Below are positions 13,096 through 25,694 of a stretch of 64,000 nucleotides of DNA, in pieces. Numbering within the stretch: the stretch's first letter is position 1; each line of letters opens with the position of its first letter. The translations under genes were made by a program, and so were the position numbers. Origin of the DNA: Piper betle. Its lineage: Eukaryota > Streptophyta > Magnoliopsida > Piperales > Piperaceae. The stretch is taken from contig JAURVB010007713.1 of NCBI GenBank assembly GCA_033002965.1, positions 147,384 to 211,383 on the forward strand, written 5' to 3'. Below the pieces are notes generated by a model that had not been told where the DNA came from, did not search any database, and worked only from the letters and a program-made list of their open reading frames with translations.

Positions 13096-15619
13096 CACAC
13101 ACACATGTATATATATAACAATAAAAATGTAAAACAATGCATAAACATCTTACTTGTCACATACAATCACATCATAATCATCTTTATCTGTCCTTAGTTG
13201 GGTCTCAACCCCATTAGCTCATTACATTCAGTTCTATTCATAATGCTAACACACCGACCATTTCATTAAATTCACACAACATTTTCTGTAATTAAACATT
13301 ATTATATTTTATCCACATCATTCACAACAATTCATCACATCACAATCGCACTCATTCTCAGCAAGTACATGTATGCAAGTTGCATTGCTACTCCTCCGTA
13401 GTCCCAACAACGTTAAGTCATCCAGATTCTCACCTACATATATACCATGAAAATGTCAGTAACGAGTGTTACTAGCCATAAATAACTATTAATCAAACTG
13501 GCACATGAGAGTTGACTCTCTTATTAAATGAAACTATTCATATACTTCTTTATTAGAATCTCTCATAAAGGCATTAATTAGGAGCTGTCAGCCTCGGCTT
13601 GATAGCGTCCCATTCTGAGTTGTCAAATGCTTCGACATTTTCAAACCACCCCTTTCGCGGGAAAATCAATTATCCTAAAGCCCTCTACATCCTCTGTACT
13701 CCTAGCTCTGAGCACAAAGGCCGAGTACTCTTAGGTAGGCATTTTGAATACCCTTTCAATCATAAAGTTAAGATATGCATTGCATTACAATACCCATAAT
13801 CCTCTATACTTCTCTGAGTTTGAGGAACTCAAAAGTAGAGTTGTTTAGATCCTTCAAAAATTGAATGACCTGTTCACCAATCCAAAGCCTGCATTGACTA
13901 GCATGTACAACTGCTCACGGTGCACCTGAGTCGACTTTCCTTTGTCTCACATTTCTCTGGAAAGTTGAAAAAACTATATATGCATAGGTCTAGGTAGGGA
14001 TTCTAATATAATAGGCCCGAAGGCATCATGATCTTGATATAAGTTTTCAAAAACAAATTCGAAGGATCTCATCCTTGAGGGTCATCATTCCGAAAATTTG
14101 AACAAGTAAATGACCCGTCTAGAGTGTGATATGATAAATCTACCACTCAACACGTCTGTTTACCTATTAAAATAAATCCTGATAGAGTGAAAGAGTCAAA
14201 TCAGAAGTGAGTCCCAAACAGACCTGGTAGAAGCTCAAATCATGTCCATGCCCCTAGGCGGCGAGCTCATACTCCGTACCTACACATCAAAACTAAAAGC
14301 TAATGCCAGCTATGATGCATTCACATATCCTAACTAACATACTCAATCATATCAGACATTCACATCAATCAACATCATGATTTTCTAGGCTACATTGCAA
14401 TTAATTAACAATTCATACTTACTTAGTTCATTAGCATTTATTCCAAAACAATTCAAATCACAAATATTGATTTTATTTACAATCAAAATATTTTATCACG
14501 CCAATCAATCAAATCATAGCATATTGTGCTAATAATTATCAATTTTAATTAATTAGGTCGAAGGTAATTATACCTGGCCTCATCGGTGATCGGTGACAAC
14601 TAGGGTTTGTTGCGCGGTTCGGGACTCAAATTCGGCACCCTGCTGCATGTAAAGTTTGATCGGGTTTGGCTAGAGAAATACGGCTAAAATCTAGTAAATT
14701 CTAGCAAATCCTATTTTTTGACGATTTTTTGACAACTTTTCAACGATTTTTTGGCGACTCTTCGGCTGTTTCCAGGTGACTCTTCTGACGAAGTGATCGA
14801 GGCTGTGAGTCAGCACTAGCTCGGCAAGCTTGACATGATCAATGTGGTGGTGAGGGTGATGGTCGCTAGTGACGGCCATAGGTCAGCCTTGGTCGGTCAG
14901 CTTACCCGATCAGCCCTTGGCTGGTCTCGGCGGTGGCGACCGAGAGGGAGAAAGTGCTTGGCGTGGTAACGATGGTAGAGCGGCACAGCCGACAGCAAAA
15001 TCGGTGGTGGGGTGCAGTGTGACAGCACGATAGCAGGGCATTGTGGAGGTCAGGATGGTAGGGTATGACACAACGGAGAGGATTGGCGGCGGTGTGGTGG
15101 CCTGAGGCGGTGTCAGCGGCATGAATTGGGGCAGGGATCGGGGTTAGGGAGAAAGGCATCGAGGGAATTTGGGGGGAGATTTTGTAAATAAAAGTTGACT
15201 CAACTCCGACTTGAATCAAAAATAATAACTAACTCTTAATAAATTAAAAAAATCCATAAAAATAGGAAAACTTCCATAAAATATAATACACTCCATAACA
15301 TCAAAAGGACATGTTCTATAACTAATAACCCCTCTAAACTGCTATATAACATATCCTAATTTGTAATTTGGCCTAAAAATAATTCTACGATCAAATAAAT
15401 CAATAAATAACTGCATACTATCATATACTCTGAAAACTCATTTCTCATAATTTTTTCGATGTTATCATCATATACTCGAGTACACTTGACCCTCATCTCT
15501 TACAACGTAAAGCTTGTCTCCACTCAGCACGCGTGTTATGAAACCGACTCGACTCAAACCAATGACTGAACCAATAGGTTTACTACTGTAAAACTCTAAC
15601 TCGAGTTATGAGTTTTACA
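12727..15619 (-). mobile_element. 5' LTR of the Tekay-like gypsy element
   Basis: This 2893-bp LTR runs on the minus strand from tgtaaaactc at 15619 to ggggtgttaca ending at 12727. It belongs to the same family as the solo LTRs at 25700-28791 and 31734-34804. Shared features are the GC-rich block (about 14880-15130), the TATA-like ctatatatg near 13973, and the aataggcccgaaggc and taccatgaaaatgtcag segments. A compound microsatellite lies at 13040-13118. Its ORFs (14691-15219 minus) are LTR sequence. Confidence 0.9.
13040..13118. repeat. Compound (TA)n/(CA)n microsatellite
   Basis: A long TA run is followed by agacacacacacacacacac and a shorter TA run, inside the 5' LTR of the Tekay-like element. 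The minus-strand ORF at 12975-13166 translates this repeat and is not a gene. Confidence 0.95.
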
Positions 15620-15879
15620 TTAATTCTATTCTTGGAGCTAAAAGCCTCTTTACCGATAGGTGAAGGATTGGTAGGCACTCGACTAGATAGGCATGTAGCT
15701 TCTCATCTTCCTTTTAGGGGAGGTTAGAGCAAAGGTAGGGGAAGTGGAGTTCTAGCTATGAGTGAATAGGGGGTCCCACTAAGAAGAAGGGAATTGAGTC
15801 ACGTATCACATTCGATTATGGATTCTCTTAGCTAAGGCTGAATGCCCGAGGAAATGATAGCATTGAGATTATTTTCTGC
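15620..15879. other. Unassigned junction sequence
   Basis: This lies between the end of the Tekay 5' LTR and the point where the older plus-strand LTR resumes. It matches neither. It may be part of another truncated insertion. Confidence 0.4.
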
Positions 15880-16505
15880 CTGAAAGTACCTGACCTTTGT
15901 CCTCGTGGTCAAATGTTATATGGAGGTTTGGAAAGGGCTTAGGTTGTGTGTTTTTTTCAAGAGTGGGATTAGTTATTGCCGAGAGATTTATTTGGTAAGA
16001 GTGATATAATACCAGTTCAATTTAGGATGCTAGCGAGTCTGTAGCTTGATGACTCCGTAGTAGATGCCCTTGAGGGTTCACATGGAGAATATATATTATA
16101 TTCCTTCTTTATGAAAATCTAAGTCTACCTGCCAATTTGTACTAGTTATTTTCTAGATCAGTAACACTCGTTGCTTACATTATTTATATTATATATATAA
16201 ATATTGCGTTCATATGGCTTGGGTTGGTTTGGTGGAAGGATATATAAATGTTGCATACACTTTGAGTTCAGCATGTCGTTGCTTCCTTTCGTGCGTTTGT
16301 CTTATGTTTGATGTGTGCTCATATGTATTTATTCGATGTATTGTTGAGTGTTGGTTAGACATTGTGGAGTCTTCTTTTCTCAAGATGCCAAGAGAGTTGC
16401 ATCGGTCCATTTCTAGTTCGCGTCTTGTACATTAATTGATTTAGACATGATTCGATTCTATTGTACCAGTGCTAATTTGGTTCTTAGGTAAATAGGAATC
16501 ATGGC
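15880..16505 (+). mobile_element. 3' portion of the interrupted long LTR
   Basis: It resumes with ctgaaagtacc and tggaggtttggaaagggctt, the block that follows the point where 2440-5140 breaks off in the related LTRs. It contains the actagttattttc...cagtaacactcg segment shared with 52120-52145 and 58985-59010. It ends with ttggttcttaggtaaataggaatcatggcattaca, matching the LTR end at 52438. Together with 2440-5140 it makes about 3.3 kb, close to the full LTR length. Confidence 0.7.
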
Positions 16506-18043
16506 ATTACAAGAAAAATAGATCAGTCAATTCCATTTCATGTTAACTGGCTAAGCACATAAGTCGACTCAACTTTAATTAGTGTTTCCCATTTGCTTCT
16601 TGGTTGAATAGAATTTGGAGTGTTGTAATAGATCCAGAACGAAAAGCTAAATAAATCACAAATTATCAAATCTAATCAATACTAACAAGTGATAACAGTG
16701 ATGAGCACATCTAACAACGAACATAAACCGATGCAATATAATAAAAAGAAAAAAAGAGAAAATGGGAGGGCCTTACTTCTCTTGAATTTGGGCAAGAATA
16801 CAAAAGTTTACAAATCAAATCAATTAAATCTTGACAAAAAACTAAAACTTCCAAAACCATCATGATTGACAAAGAAAAATGGAAAATAAAATACAAACAT
16901 TATTAATTCAAGTTCAAATCAATCAAAGGCTCATGCTTTGACAAATAAATAAAACTATGTCAGAGTTTTAATTGTTTTTAAAACATGCTCAAACAATAGT
17001 CATTAGCAGTTAAGTCAAACGCAAGAGATGCTTGAAGTAATCTTCTAAAATTATTCACTGTGTTATTTAGTCAAAAGGTGAATCATCAATTGTTAAATAT
17101 ATCTGTCACCCTTTAATTTATTCGGTGCTTCCATAAATATTGTTGGGTGTATTGGTTTATGCGCTAGTATCCGGGGAGATCCTAAATCATTTTTTTTCTA
17201 CCAAGGAGATAAACCTATCAAACCCTAATAATTAAGATATTGTATATATCTTTTAGCTAAGATATGTGTCATATGACCTCGGTTAGGAGTGATATTATTT
17301 CTCTATAAATAAGACCTCCAATTCCCAGTTATGTAACGTTTCATTAGAGAGAAAATTAGAGTTTTCTCCTACAGTGCTTAGACTTAAGATTTGAGTTATA
17401 AAATCTAATTTTTTCCATCTTGTGAGGAAAATTGAAATGTGAGAACGTCAGAATCTAATCTGTTTACTAAGATATATACTTTATTTTATATTTTTTTAAA
17501 TCAATCTTCACACATGAAACATTTCAATAGTCAGTGATAAGGGCCAAAGTCGTGCAAGTTTAATAATTTGATGAACAAAATTGCATCTTCACAGCTAGTA
17601 TAGTTACTTACGTAGCCGCAAGAACTCGTTACAAGCATAAAAAGACATGTCAATCAAAAAACAGTCAGATTGAAAAATCAAAGATTATATATAGGTGCCA
17701 AATTCAATCAAACGTTATAACTTGAGGAAACTTTTGTGTCACCTAAACTTATTGGGTAGAACAGCTTATAAAAAAGCACACTTGTCATATGAAAAATATT
17801 AAAAAATGTCTGAGGTCAAGGGATAGGAATCAGTTGCAATGTGCATGTGCGAGTCTGTCCCACATTGCAATCGGTTGGTACTCCCATCCAGAACAATTGC
17901 ATGTGCGCTTCGTTTTGTTTATTTATTAATCGGTTTTAGTCTTGTGGCCGTCTCTCCCCTTTCTGCGTTGTCCCTTTCTTTCCCCCTATTTGCATTAGGA
18001 AATTCCCTTCCCCTATTTTTTTATCCATCTTCAATAGACTGTC
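16506..18043. other. Low-copy intergenic DNA upstream of the expansin gene
   Basis: AT-rich sequence with no recognised element or coding homology. The proximal 1 kb is the probable promoter region of the expansin gene. Short ORFs (16711-16896 minus, 17839-18048 plus) show no family features. Confidence 0.5.
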
Positions 18044-18050
18044 TATAAAT
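18044..18050 (+). promoter_or_regulatory. TATA box of the expansin gene
   Basis: TATAAAT lies 89 bp upstream of the expansin ATG, embedded in a C/T-rich leader typical of plant promoters. Transcription would be expected to begin about 30 bp further on, giving a leader of about 60 bases. Confidence 0.7.
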
Positions 18051-18138
18051 ACCCATCTTTCCATCGCCAATTTTCACTACCTACTAATCATCAACCATAC
18101 AAACTACCACCTCTCCTACTTCCCCTGCCCCTTCAGAC

Positions 18139-19122
18139 ATGGAATCTCTACCTGTTCTCTTCCTATTCTTTTACTTCTCCACGAAAGGTGCATTCGCCGA
18201 TTATGGCTTGCAGGCTGGGCATGCCACCTTCTACGGTGGCGGTGACGCCTCCGGCACAATGGGTGAGTGTTTTACTAATACTGATATTTCTGTTCCACAT
18301 GACCATGCAAATATTTCAAGTGGTTGTAGTTGCGATGACGATAAATTGAATGTAATTTTGTGTTCTAAATGCATTGTTTTTTATTTTTGGTAGGGGGCGC
18401 TTGTGGATATGGCAATTTGTACAGCACAGGGTACGGCACAAACACGGCTGCACTCAGCACAGCACTTTTCAACAACGGACTCAGCTGCGGGTCGTGCTAC
18501 GAGTTGCAGTGCAGGGACGACCCCCGGTCGTGCATCCCGGGCTCGATCCTCGTCACCGCAACTAACTTCTGCCCCCAAATTTCGCCTTATCGAACGACCA
18601 CGGCGGGTGGTGCAACCCCCTCTCCAGCATTTCGATCTCGCCGAGCCTGCCTTCCTGCAGATTGCGCAATACCGGGCTGGTATTGTGCCGGTTTCTTACA
18701 AGAGGTAACGCAAAATGTCCCATAGTGTCGCATGGGAACCACCCACATATCTGATTGATTAATATTGGTTTCCGACGATAGCTTATCTTTAACTTATTGT
18801 CACTCCATTCATAATCAGGGTCCCCTGTCAGAAGAAGGGAGGAATTCGGTTCACGATCAACGGCCACTCTTATTTCAATTTGGTCTTGGTCACCAATGTT
18901 GGCGGTGCTGGCGACGTCCACTCGGTGTCGATCAAAGGTTCTCGAACTGGGTGGCAGGCAATGTCTCGGAATTGGGGCCAAAACTGGCAGAGCAACTCCT
19001 ACCTCAACGGCCAGAGTCTCTCCTTCCAGTTGACCACCAGCGACGGCCGATCTCTGATTAGTTATAATGTTGCACCGGCGGGTTGGCAATTTGGGCAGAC
19101 CTACTCAGGGGGACAGTTCTAG
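18139..19122 (+). CDS. EXPA: Alpha-expansin, three exons, with two single-base frame breaks
   Basis: Alpha-expansins loosen cellulose-hemicellulose contacts in the acid-growing cell wall. Exons are 18139-18262, 18394-18704 and 18819-19122, with GT..AG introns of 131 and 114 bp, giving about 246 residues, a normal length. A signal peptide covers residues 1 to about 20. The DPBB/GH45-like domain (PF03330) follows, with [10 protein letters not shown], cysteine pairs and the HFD motif (18628-18636). The C-terminal grass-pollen-type domain (PF01357) has [20 protein letters not shown] and [10 protein letters not shown] before the TAG. Exon 2 changes frame twice. The C runs at 18572-18576 and 18616-18620 each contain five C where the family reading needs six, so the frame moves 0 to 2 to 1. 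This is either a recent pseudogene or homopolymer error. Everything else, including splice sites, is intact. Confidence 0.93.
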
Positions 19123-19188
19123 GCAAGCAGTATAGATCGTACTTTCTCTTTTTGTATTTCTAGCGAGTGAATTAGGAATGATTCCGAA

Positions 19189-19194
19189 AATAAA
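19189..19194 (+). terminator. Probable polyadenylation signal of the expansin gene
   Basis: AATAAA lies 67 bp after the stop codon, in a position usual for plant near-upstream elements. Other AT-rich candidates follow to about 19390. Confidence 0.45.
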
Positions 19195-21877
19195 AAGTGA
19201 AATGGGAAAGGGGTAGGAAAAGCATGGGTGTTAAAGCTCGTGGGGGCCGGTGAATGCAGTGGTGGAATTACAGCACCCGCTAGGCCTAAGCAATATATAT
19301 ATATGCGTTATGAAAATATATATTATTGTAATCTATATATGCTTGTTTATTTTATCAATATCTATACTTTTCCCAATTAATGAAATTTGCAAGGTTTGTA
19401 ATCACGACACACATGAGCTCATGTGATTCTCATTTCTCTTACCAACTTTTCTTCTTTTTTAAGCCTTAATGTTACCAACTTTTAGTTCTATAGCTTCTTT
19501 CAAAAGCAGCAGCCCGTTTCTAAAGCAGCGGCCCGTTTCTTGCTCTCAAACTTTTGTGCACATGTGTCTACCATCGACGGAGGGAAGAACCCCATTGTTG
19601 TGGCCATGAAATAAGCAGACCAATGTAGTTAGCCAAGGACATGGGTGACATTACCTCATTCATGGGCTTGTCTCCATAATGCTTTCTAACTGTGATGGTC
19701 ACCTAATTTATGATTTCCTCGCCGTTTCAAATTAAAATTATAAAAAAATAGTTGGAAAATTTCTTTTGCCAAATAAACAAGATAAAATAAATAATAAGTT
19801 TAATAAAATTCAAGTGTTATCCAAAATTACTGGCTAGTCACTTTAGAAAGCCCAAAGTCTTACTATTTACCAAGTTCTCAACTAATATGTGAGAGCCATT
19901 AAACACATGAGAAACGGTTAAGTATGTCATTTATTAGGCTTATCACTTTTTATTTTTTATTTTAGCTTTATTAAGTTTGCCACTTTTAAACTTTTATAAC
20001 AAATGCCCATCCCACTTGTTCCCTTATGAATTTGTGGCTGATCAAATATTACAAAAGAGTAGTCGTATTTAAAATGACTAATTAGCTATCTTACACAGTC
20101 TAATTCTCTGTATTTGTAAAGGTTCTAACTTATATCCACAATAGATGTTGGACTATTTGCAGCAAAATTAACCCTCAACAAAATGATGAAAAATTATAAT
20201 GTTCGAACTAATAGTGATCAGACACAAATAATAGTCGCAAACTTTGGTTACTTTTATAATGAAAATTCTTTACCGAAGTCTAACCAAATAATTTACGAGG
20301 GGGCATTGTAATAATAAAAAAAATTAAAAATGAAAGAGAGTAGACAGCCACATGAAACTTGAAAAAAACATGCATATGGGGATCGTGGGACGCCATAAAT
20401 ACGAATTCATTGAGCGTGGGCACCTTCACTGAAAGAAATCGTGACAATATGAATTACCAGACGCCTGAAATAGTCATTTCTTCGTTTACAAAAGAAGGGT
20501 TATTTCTTAGCACATATTCATATCCTCTTGTTCTATTCGTCGGTGTGTACCGCTAGGGATGTTGCTCATGTCTTCATATATATTTACCTTACAAACTGCC
20601 GACGATCATTCAAATATTCGGTTTAAGGTCGCTCTCTTTAGTGAAGGAGACCGAGAGGGGCTAACAGTGGGACCATTTTAGATTTTGTGTACCCAAAACT
20701 TAAGATGGGACAAAGAGGGAAATATTCATAGTCCGTAGAGGATACGCAGGTTGTAACGATTGAAAAACACAACACCGTGAAAGCGTTCTTTGTACTTACA
20801 ATTAACGCACCAGCTCCGCAACCATTTTCGCCTGGGAATAAGCAATCTTGACTTGATTGAAATTGGACTTCCAAGTTTTTAATATAGAAATAATTAGAAT
20901 CATAAATAGCTAATATTCTTCTATTGACTGATTTTAATGTAAACCTTTAAATTTGAAAATTAGTTAGATCATGAGGATAATTTTGTTTAAGTAAAAAAAT
21001 TAAAGCCATGTGATTTACATTAATGGATAGATTTGATTGTTGCTTATATAGAAATAGCAACTATTGATTATATTAAGACATCTCTTTTAATATTGGGAGC
21101 GCTGTAAGGAATAAGTAGGAGAGCTTCAATCACAAATTCCCCGGGCAATTGCAAATATAATTCAGGTGATAAGTATTTATGACATGAATTATTCAAGGAT
21201 ATTCCGTATGCAATTAGATTATCCACGGTTTCAAAAAGAAGTAGTCGTAAGATCATTTAAAATGATCAGCATCACAACGAAAATGGCATGTTTTGTCTAC
21301 GCAATCCTGACAGTAACCAATCATATATTTAGTTTGTCCTAGAGAACGCTTTGTCGAGAAATGATTAATGATCCGGTGAAATTATAACTTTGTATTTGAT
21401 GTTTCTAATCCCATCACCTGAATTGAATTTATTAGTCTCTCTCAAATTGTGATCAGGGTATATTCCCGTGACAAAAGATATATTTTAATAAAAATATACA
21501 GCTGAATAAACAAAATAGCCAATAGAAAAAAAAACAGATTCACCCAGGTTTGGCATAAAGTTCTACGAAATTTATAATAATCTTGAATTTGTAAGAACAA
21601 ACCTTAAACACTATTGATTTCAACAATTTAATTACAAACTCTTGCAATCCACCTAGAACCATTAATCCAATTAAAACTCTCATACTCAAAACAAAATTTG
21701 ATTTATTGTTATTATTTTACAAAGTCATTAAACACAGGAAGGGAATACAATATTACTTGCTTCATAAATGGAAAATAAAAACATTCCTACTTTTGGTTCG
21801 ATGATGCGATAATAAAGACTTGAACTTTTATGGGGGATAATTATAAATCCACAAATCGCATGCAATTCATGGCGAGA
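19195..21877. other. Intergenic DNA between the expansin gene and the copia element
   Basis: AT-rich, with only short ORFs (20359-20556, 20638-20874, 21068-21256) that show no recognisable family. No paired repeats were found. The first ~200 bases are probable 3' untranslated sequence of the expansin gene. Confidence 0.5.
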
Positions 21878-22391
21878 TGTTGGGATTAACCAATAAAATC
21901 CCCATTTTAACTGAAAATGATGAGAATACTTAATAAGATATAGACACACCACAAACCTAGAAAAAAAAAACCAATTTTATGCGGAAAATCTCAAATTTGG
22001 GAAAAAAACCCACGATGCAAACGGCAAAATCAAATTCACTATATTATAACCTTGATATAGAACAGATCTACAGGAGAATAAACTTCCCAATACCAATTTA
22101 CTTTACTTTATACAAAACTAGTATTAGTCATAAAGAAAGAAAATAGAGAATTACATATTAAAAACTTAGCGAGGTTACCATTACAATTATAAAAGAATCT
22201 CAACAAAACATTCACCTTTCTTCAATCTATATAATTTTCATTTTTTTCTGACTCTTTTTTCTAAAAACTAAAGAAGAAAAGTGTCAGACGTATCTTTTAT
22301 TCCCTTTCAACTAACAAAATCTACAAAATTTTAGTTTTTACCCAAAATAGGGTTATAATTTCATATTTTCACGGAGAGGGACAACTCAACA
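21878..22391 (-). mobile_element. 3' LTR of the copia element
   Basis: 514 bp from tgttgggattaacc (plus-strand left edge) to actcaaca. It pairs with 29630-30165 through shared tagacacaccacaaac, atctacaggagaataaac and cagacgtatcttttattcc segments. Confidence 0.9.
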
Positions 22392-22410
22392 AACCTCCCT
22401 TCCCAACTCC
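22392..22410 (-). other. Polypurine tract of the copia element
   Basis: The minus strand reads ggagttgggaagggaggtt immediately before the 3' LTR start at 22391, the expected plus-strand priming position. Confidence 0.75.
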
Positions 22411-22508
22411 ATGAAATACCTCTAGTCGGCATGGGAAGTTTCATCCATATCTGCTCCATTCCTACAATAAGCATGTTTCTCCCTTGACACAGCTTTAGCC
22501 ATCATATC

Positions 22509-23991
22509 TTAAACATTCCATGCAGTAGAAATTTTTGTTAGCTCAAATGATTTACTTTCCAACATATCTCTTATCCAGTAATATCTCACATCAATGTGTT
22601 TACTCTTTAAATGAAAACTTGAATTCTTACTCACATGAATTGCACTCTGCCTATCACAGTGTATAATGTATCTCTCTTGTTTAATACCAATTTCATTCAA
22701 AAATCTTTTTGTCTATAGCATCTCCCTGCAAGCTTCTATAGCAGTAACAAATTCTACTTCAGTTGTAGATAATGCAACATACTTTTGCAACCTATACTAC
22801 CAAGACACAGCCTCATTAATAAAATTAACAACAAACCGAGACATTGACCTTCATGTCCCCAAGTCACCTGCCATGTCTACATCGGTGTAGCAGAGCAACA
22901 AAGGTTTATCACTACCAAAACACAAACACATCTTTGGATGTACCTCTCAAATACATCATTATCCATTTAACGGCTTGCCAATATTCTTTGATTAAATATG
23001 CTAAATGTCTGCTAACCATTCCAACTACATATGTTATGTTCGGCATTGTGCAAACCATATCATAGATCAAACTACCAACCACAGAAGCATAAGGAACCTT
23101 TGTCATTTCCTTCATCTCTGTTTCACTTAAGTCATGTTTCTTCAACTTAAAGTAACCCCCAAGTGGAACTCCAACCGGCTTTGCATCTTTCAAGTTGAAT
23201 TTTTAAGTACTTTTCTATGTACTTTTCCTGTAACACACAAAGCTTTCTAGCTCTTCTGTTATGCCGAATGGACATCCCCAAGATTTAATTTGCCAATCCT
23301 AAATCCTTCATTGTAAAGGATTTATTCAAGTTCTTCTTTAAACTTGCAATCTTGGCTCCATCATGTTCTACAATCAACATGTCATCCACATAAAACAACA
23401 GAATAATAAAGTCACCATCATCAAACCTTTTTATGAACACACAGTGATTAGAAACAGACTTCTTGTACCCATTCTTTTCCATATAAAAATCAAACTTTTT
23501 GTACCACTGTCTAGGAGCTTGCTTCAAACCAGACAAACTCTTTTTCAGTCTGCACACCATCTCTTCTGTTCCTATGACTTTAAAACCCTCTAGTTACTCC
23601 ATGTATACGGTCTCCTCAAGATCACTATGATGAAAGGCCGTCTTCACATCTAACTATTCAACTTCTAAATCCAAACTTGTAGCCAAAGCAAGAACAATTC
23701 TAATAAAAAATATTTTAACAACAGAAGAAAAATTTCATCGAAATCAATACCTTTCTTCTGTCTAAAGCCCTTCACCACCAACCTTGCCTTGTACCTTGGT
23801 TGTATGTTGTTTGCTTCATGTTTGATCTTGTAGACCAATTTGTTCTTCAATACTCTCTTCCCCTTAGGAAGATCCACCAACTCATATGTCTGATTCTCAT
23901 GCAAAGATTTCGTCTCATCTTGCATTACCTTTAACCACTTCTCCTTTTCTATATGAGTTTTGACCTCATTGAAATTTTCTGGTTCCCACAT
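22509..23991 (-). pseudogene. Copia reverse transcriptase and RNase H (degraded)
   Basis: RT begins near 23991 with WLKVMQDETKSLHENQTYELV and continues with VYKIKH and YKARLVVKGFRQKKGIDFDE. The next block (23560-23285) has VCRLKKSLSGLKQAPRQWY and an intact FYVDDMLI catalytic box (YVDD codons at 23381-23392). A third block (23193-22912) has VGSLIYDMVCTMPNI. RNase H follows at 22700-22509 with IHCDRQSAIHVSKN and KHIDVRYYWIRD. Blocks are in different frames or separated by stops. These motifs place it in RVT_2 (PF07727), Tork-like copia. Confidence 0.9.
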
Positions 23992-24334
23992 TCAGCGATT
24001 GTCACATATTCTGATGATAGATATCTTATTGATGGACCTGGTTCATGAGCTGATCTTCTCACATTAGTTGGCTGCCTTTGATCAAAATCTCCTTGTTCCT
24101 GCCCAACATTATTAACAAACGTATTAAACATATCATCAGACACCACATCCTCACCCTCATCATCACTAGGCGAGGGAATAATTGTGTCATCCTGAGCCGC
24201 CTATTCACTTCTAGTTGAGGTAGAAGGCTCTTTTATCTTTTCCAAGTTTTCCTAAGATTTTGTTTAAGGAACTTCTTCCTTGCCAAAGTCCTCAACTATT
24301 TGATCCTCCCTGAAAACTAAATCTCTACTTCGAA

Positions 24335-25137
24335 TCATTTTTCTATTCTAAGGATCCCAAAGTTTGTATCCAAATTTATCATCACTGTATCCCAAAAAAT
24401 ACATTCCACGGCTCTAGAGTCAAGCTTAGCTCTTTGCTCCTTGGGCACATGTGCAAAGGCTTTACAACCAAAGACTCTCAAATAAAAATAACTGACCTTT
24501 TTGTCACTCCAAACCCTTTCTAGTATATCATTGTCCAGGGAATGTGTGGTAGATCTGTTGATCAAATAACAATCTGTGCTCATGGCCTCACCCCAGAAGC
24601 ATTTGGGCAACTTAGCTAAAGACAACATACTTATAATCCTTTCAGAGATTGTCTTGTTCATTTTTTCAGCCACTTTATTATGTTGAGGAGTATAAAGAAC
24701 CATCTTCCCATGCCTAATCCCATACTTGCTACAATATTCATCAAACTCAACAGAACATTATTCACCACCATTATCACTTCTAAGGCATATCAAGAGCTTA
24801 CTGGTTTCTCTTTCAACCAATATATGAAAATTCTTAAAAATGCCAAAAACATCACTTTTACTTTTCATGCCATAAGCCCATACCTTCCTAGAAGTATCAT
24901 CAATAAAAGTAACAAAATAAATAGAACCGCAAAGAGATTTTACCTCCATAAGCCCACACACATCAATGAGTACCAACTCAAGAGCTTCTGACTTCCTTGT
25001 ACTAGTGCTTGCAAAGGATGCCTACGTTGTTTGCCCACCAAACAATGGTCACAAAGACTAATTTTGATGTCCTTGACCTTGGGAAGGAGATTTAGCTTTT
25101 TTAACGTCTCTAGTCGCTTCTCACTCATGTGTCCCAA
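24335..25137 (-). pseudogene. Copia integrase (degraded)
   Basis: From the minus-strand 5' side there is GHMSEKRLETLKKLNLLP and CDHCLVGKQ (zinc-binding end). Then comes the catalytic core with LIDVCGLMEV, FVTFIDDTSRKVW and LRSDNGGE (24976-24758). Next is TPQHNKVAEKMNKTISER, with KCFWGEAM and RVFGCKAFAHVPKEQRAKLD (24703-24335). This is the rve/GAG-pre-integrase arrangement of copia elements. The D, D and E positions can still be seen, but the frame is broken between blocks. Confidence 0.9.
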
Positions 25138-25489
25138 TCGATGGTGTCATAAATCAGTAGTGGAATCAAGTGAGGATATATTAACCTTCCCTCGAAATAG
25201 ACTCATCACAATTTTGTATAAACTACAACACTTCTTCCCTTTGGCAACAATAAGAGAACCTTTTACAAGCTTTCACACACCTTGTGCAAATTGTGAACCT
25301 AATCCTTCATCATCAAGCACTCCGTTTAACAACAAACTCAACCTCAAATTTGGAATATGTCTAACATTTAAAGCACTAATTTGTAACCAATATTTGTTAT
25401 GATATGCACATCTCCATGTCCCACCATTTTAGAAGTATCACTCTTTCACATCTTCACTATACCCAAATCTGAAGGTTCTTAGGTAGTAA

Positions 25490-25694
25490 AGAAATTTCTG
25501 CTTGGAGTTGAATGGAACGAGGCTCCTAAGTCAACTACCAAACTAGTATCACAATCAACAGTCAAACAATCATTCCCACAGTTAGAAGGAATCAGCATGT
25601 CATCATGCACAACATTAGTATTCATATCTCCTTGATCCTTGTTGTCCTTATTTTTTAAGTCTTTATTGAGCTTTTAACAATCTTTCTTGAAATG
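25490..25694 (-). pseudogene. Copia protease and gag end remnant
   Basis: The minus strand gives a VVDLGASFHSTPSRNFF block (about 25550-25490). It corresponds to the copia protease site, where D-T-G is expected and the T is now L. Upstream, at 25694-25660, HFKKDC completes the gag zinc knuckle whose first half lies beyond the solo LTR at 28792 onward. Confidence 0.75.

Larger units (their letters stand above)
5497..15619 (-). mobile_element. Decayed Ty3/gypsy (Tekay-like chromovirus) element, minus strand
   Basis: The order on the minus strand is 5' LTR (15619-12727), PBS (12722-12711), gag, protease, reverse transcriptase/RNase H, integrase with a chromodomain-like tail, PPT (6480-6468), and truncated 3' LTR. 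PR-RT-IN is the Ty3/gypsy order. The long (about 2.9 kb) LTR, iMet-type PBS and chromodomain-like tail fit the Tekay/Del clade. The element is full of stops and frameshifts and carries a nested solo LTR at 11006-12162. It lies between the two halves of an older plus-strand LTR. No target duplication could be defined because the left end is truncated. Confidence 0.85.

Noticed and set aside
13040..13118. Regular repeats as a CRISPR-like or satellite array
   Set aside because: Simple TA/CA microsatellite. No spaced repeats of CRISPR type occur anywhere in the window, as expected for plant DNA.
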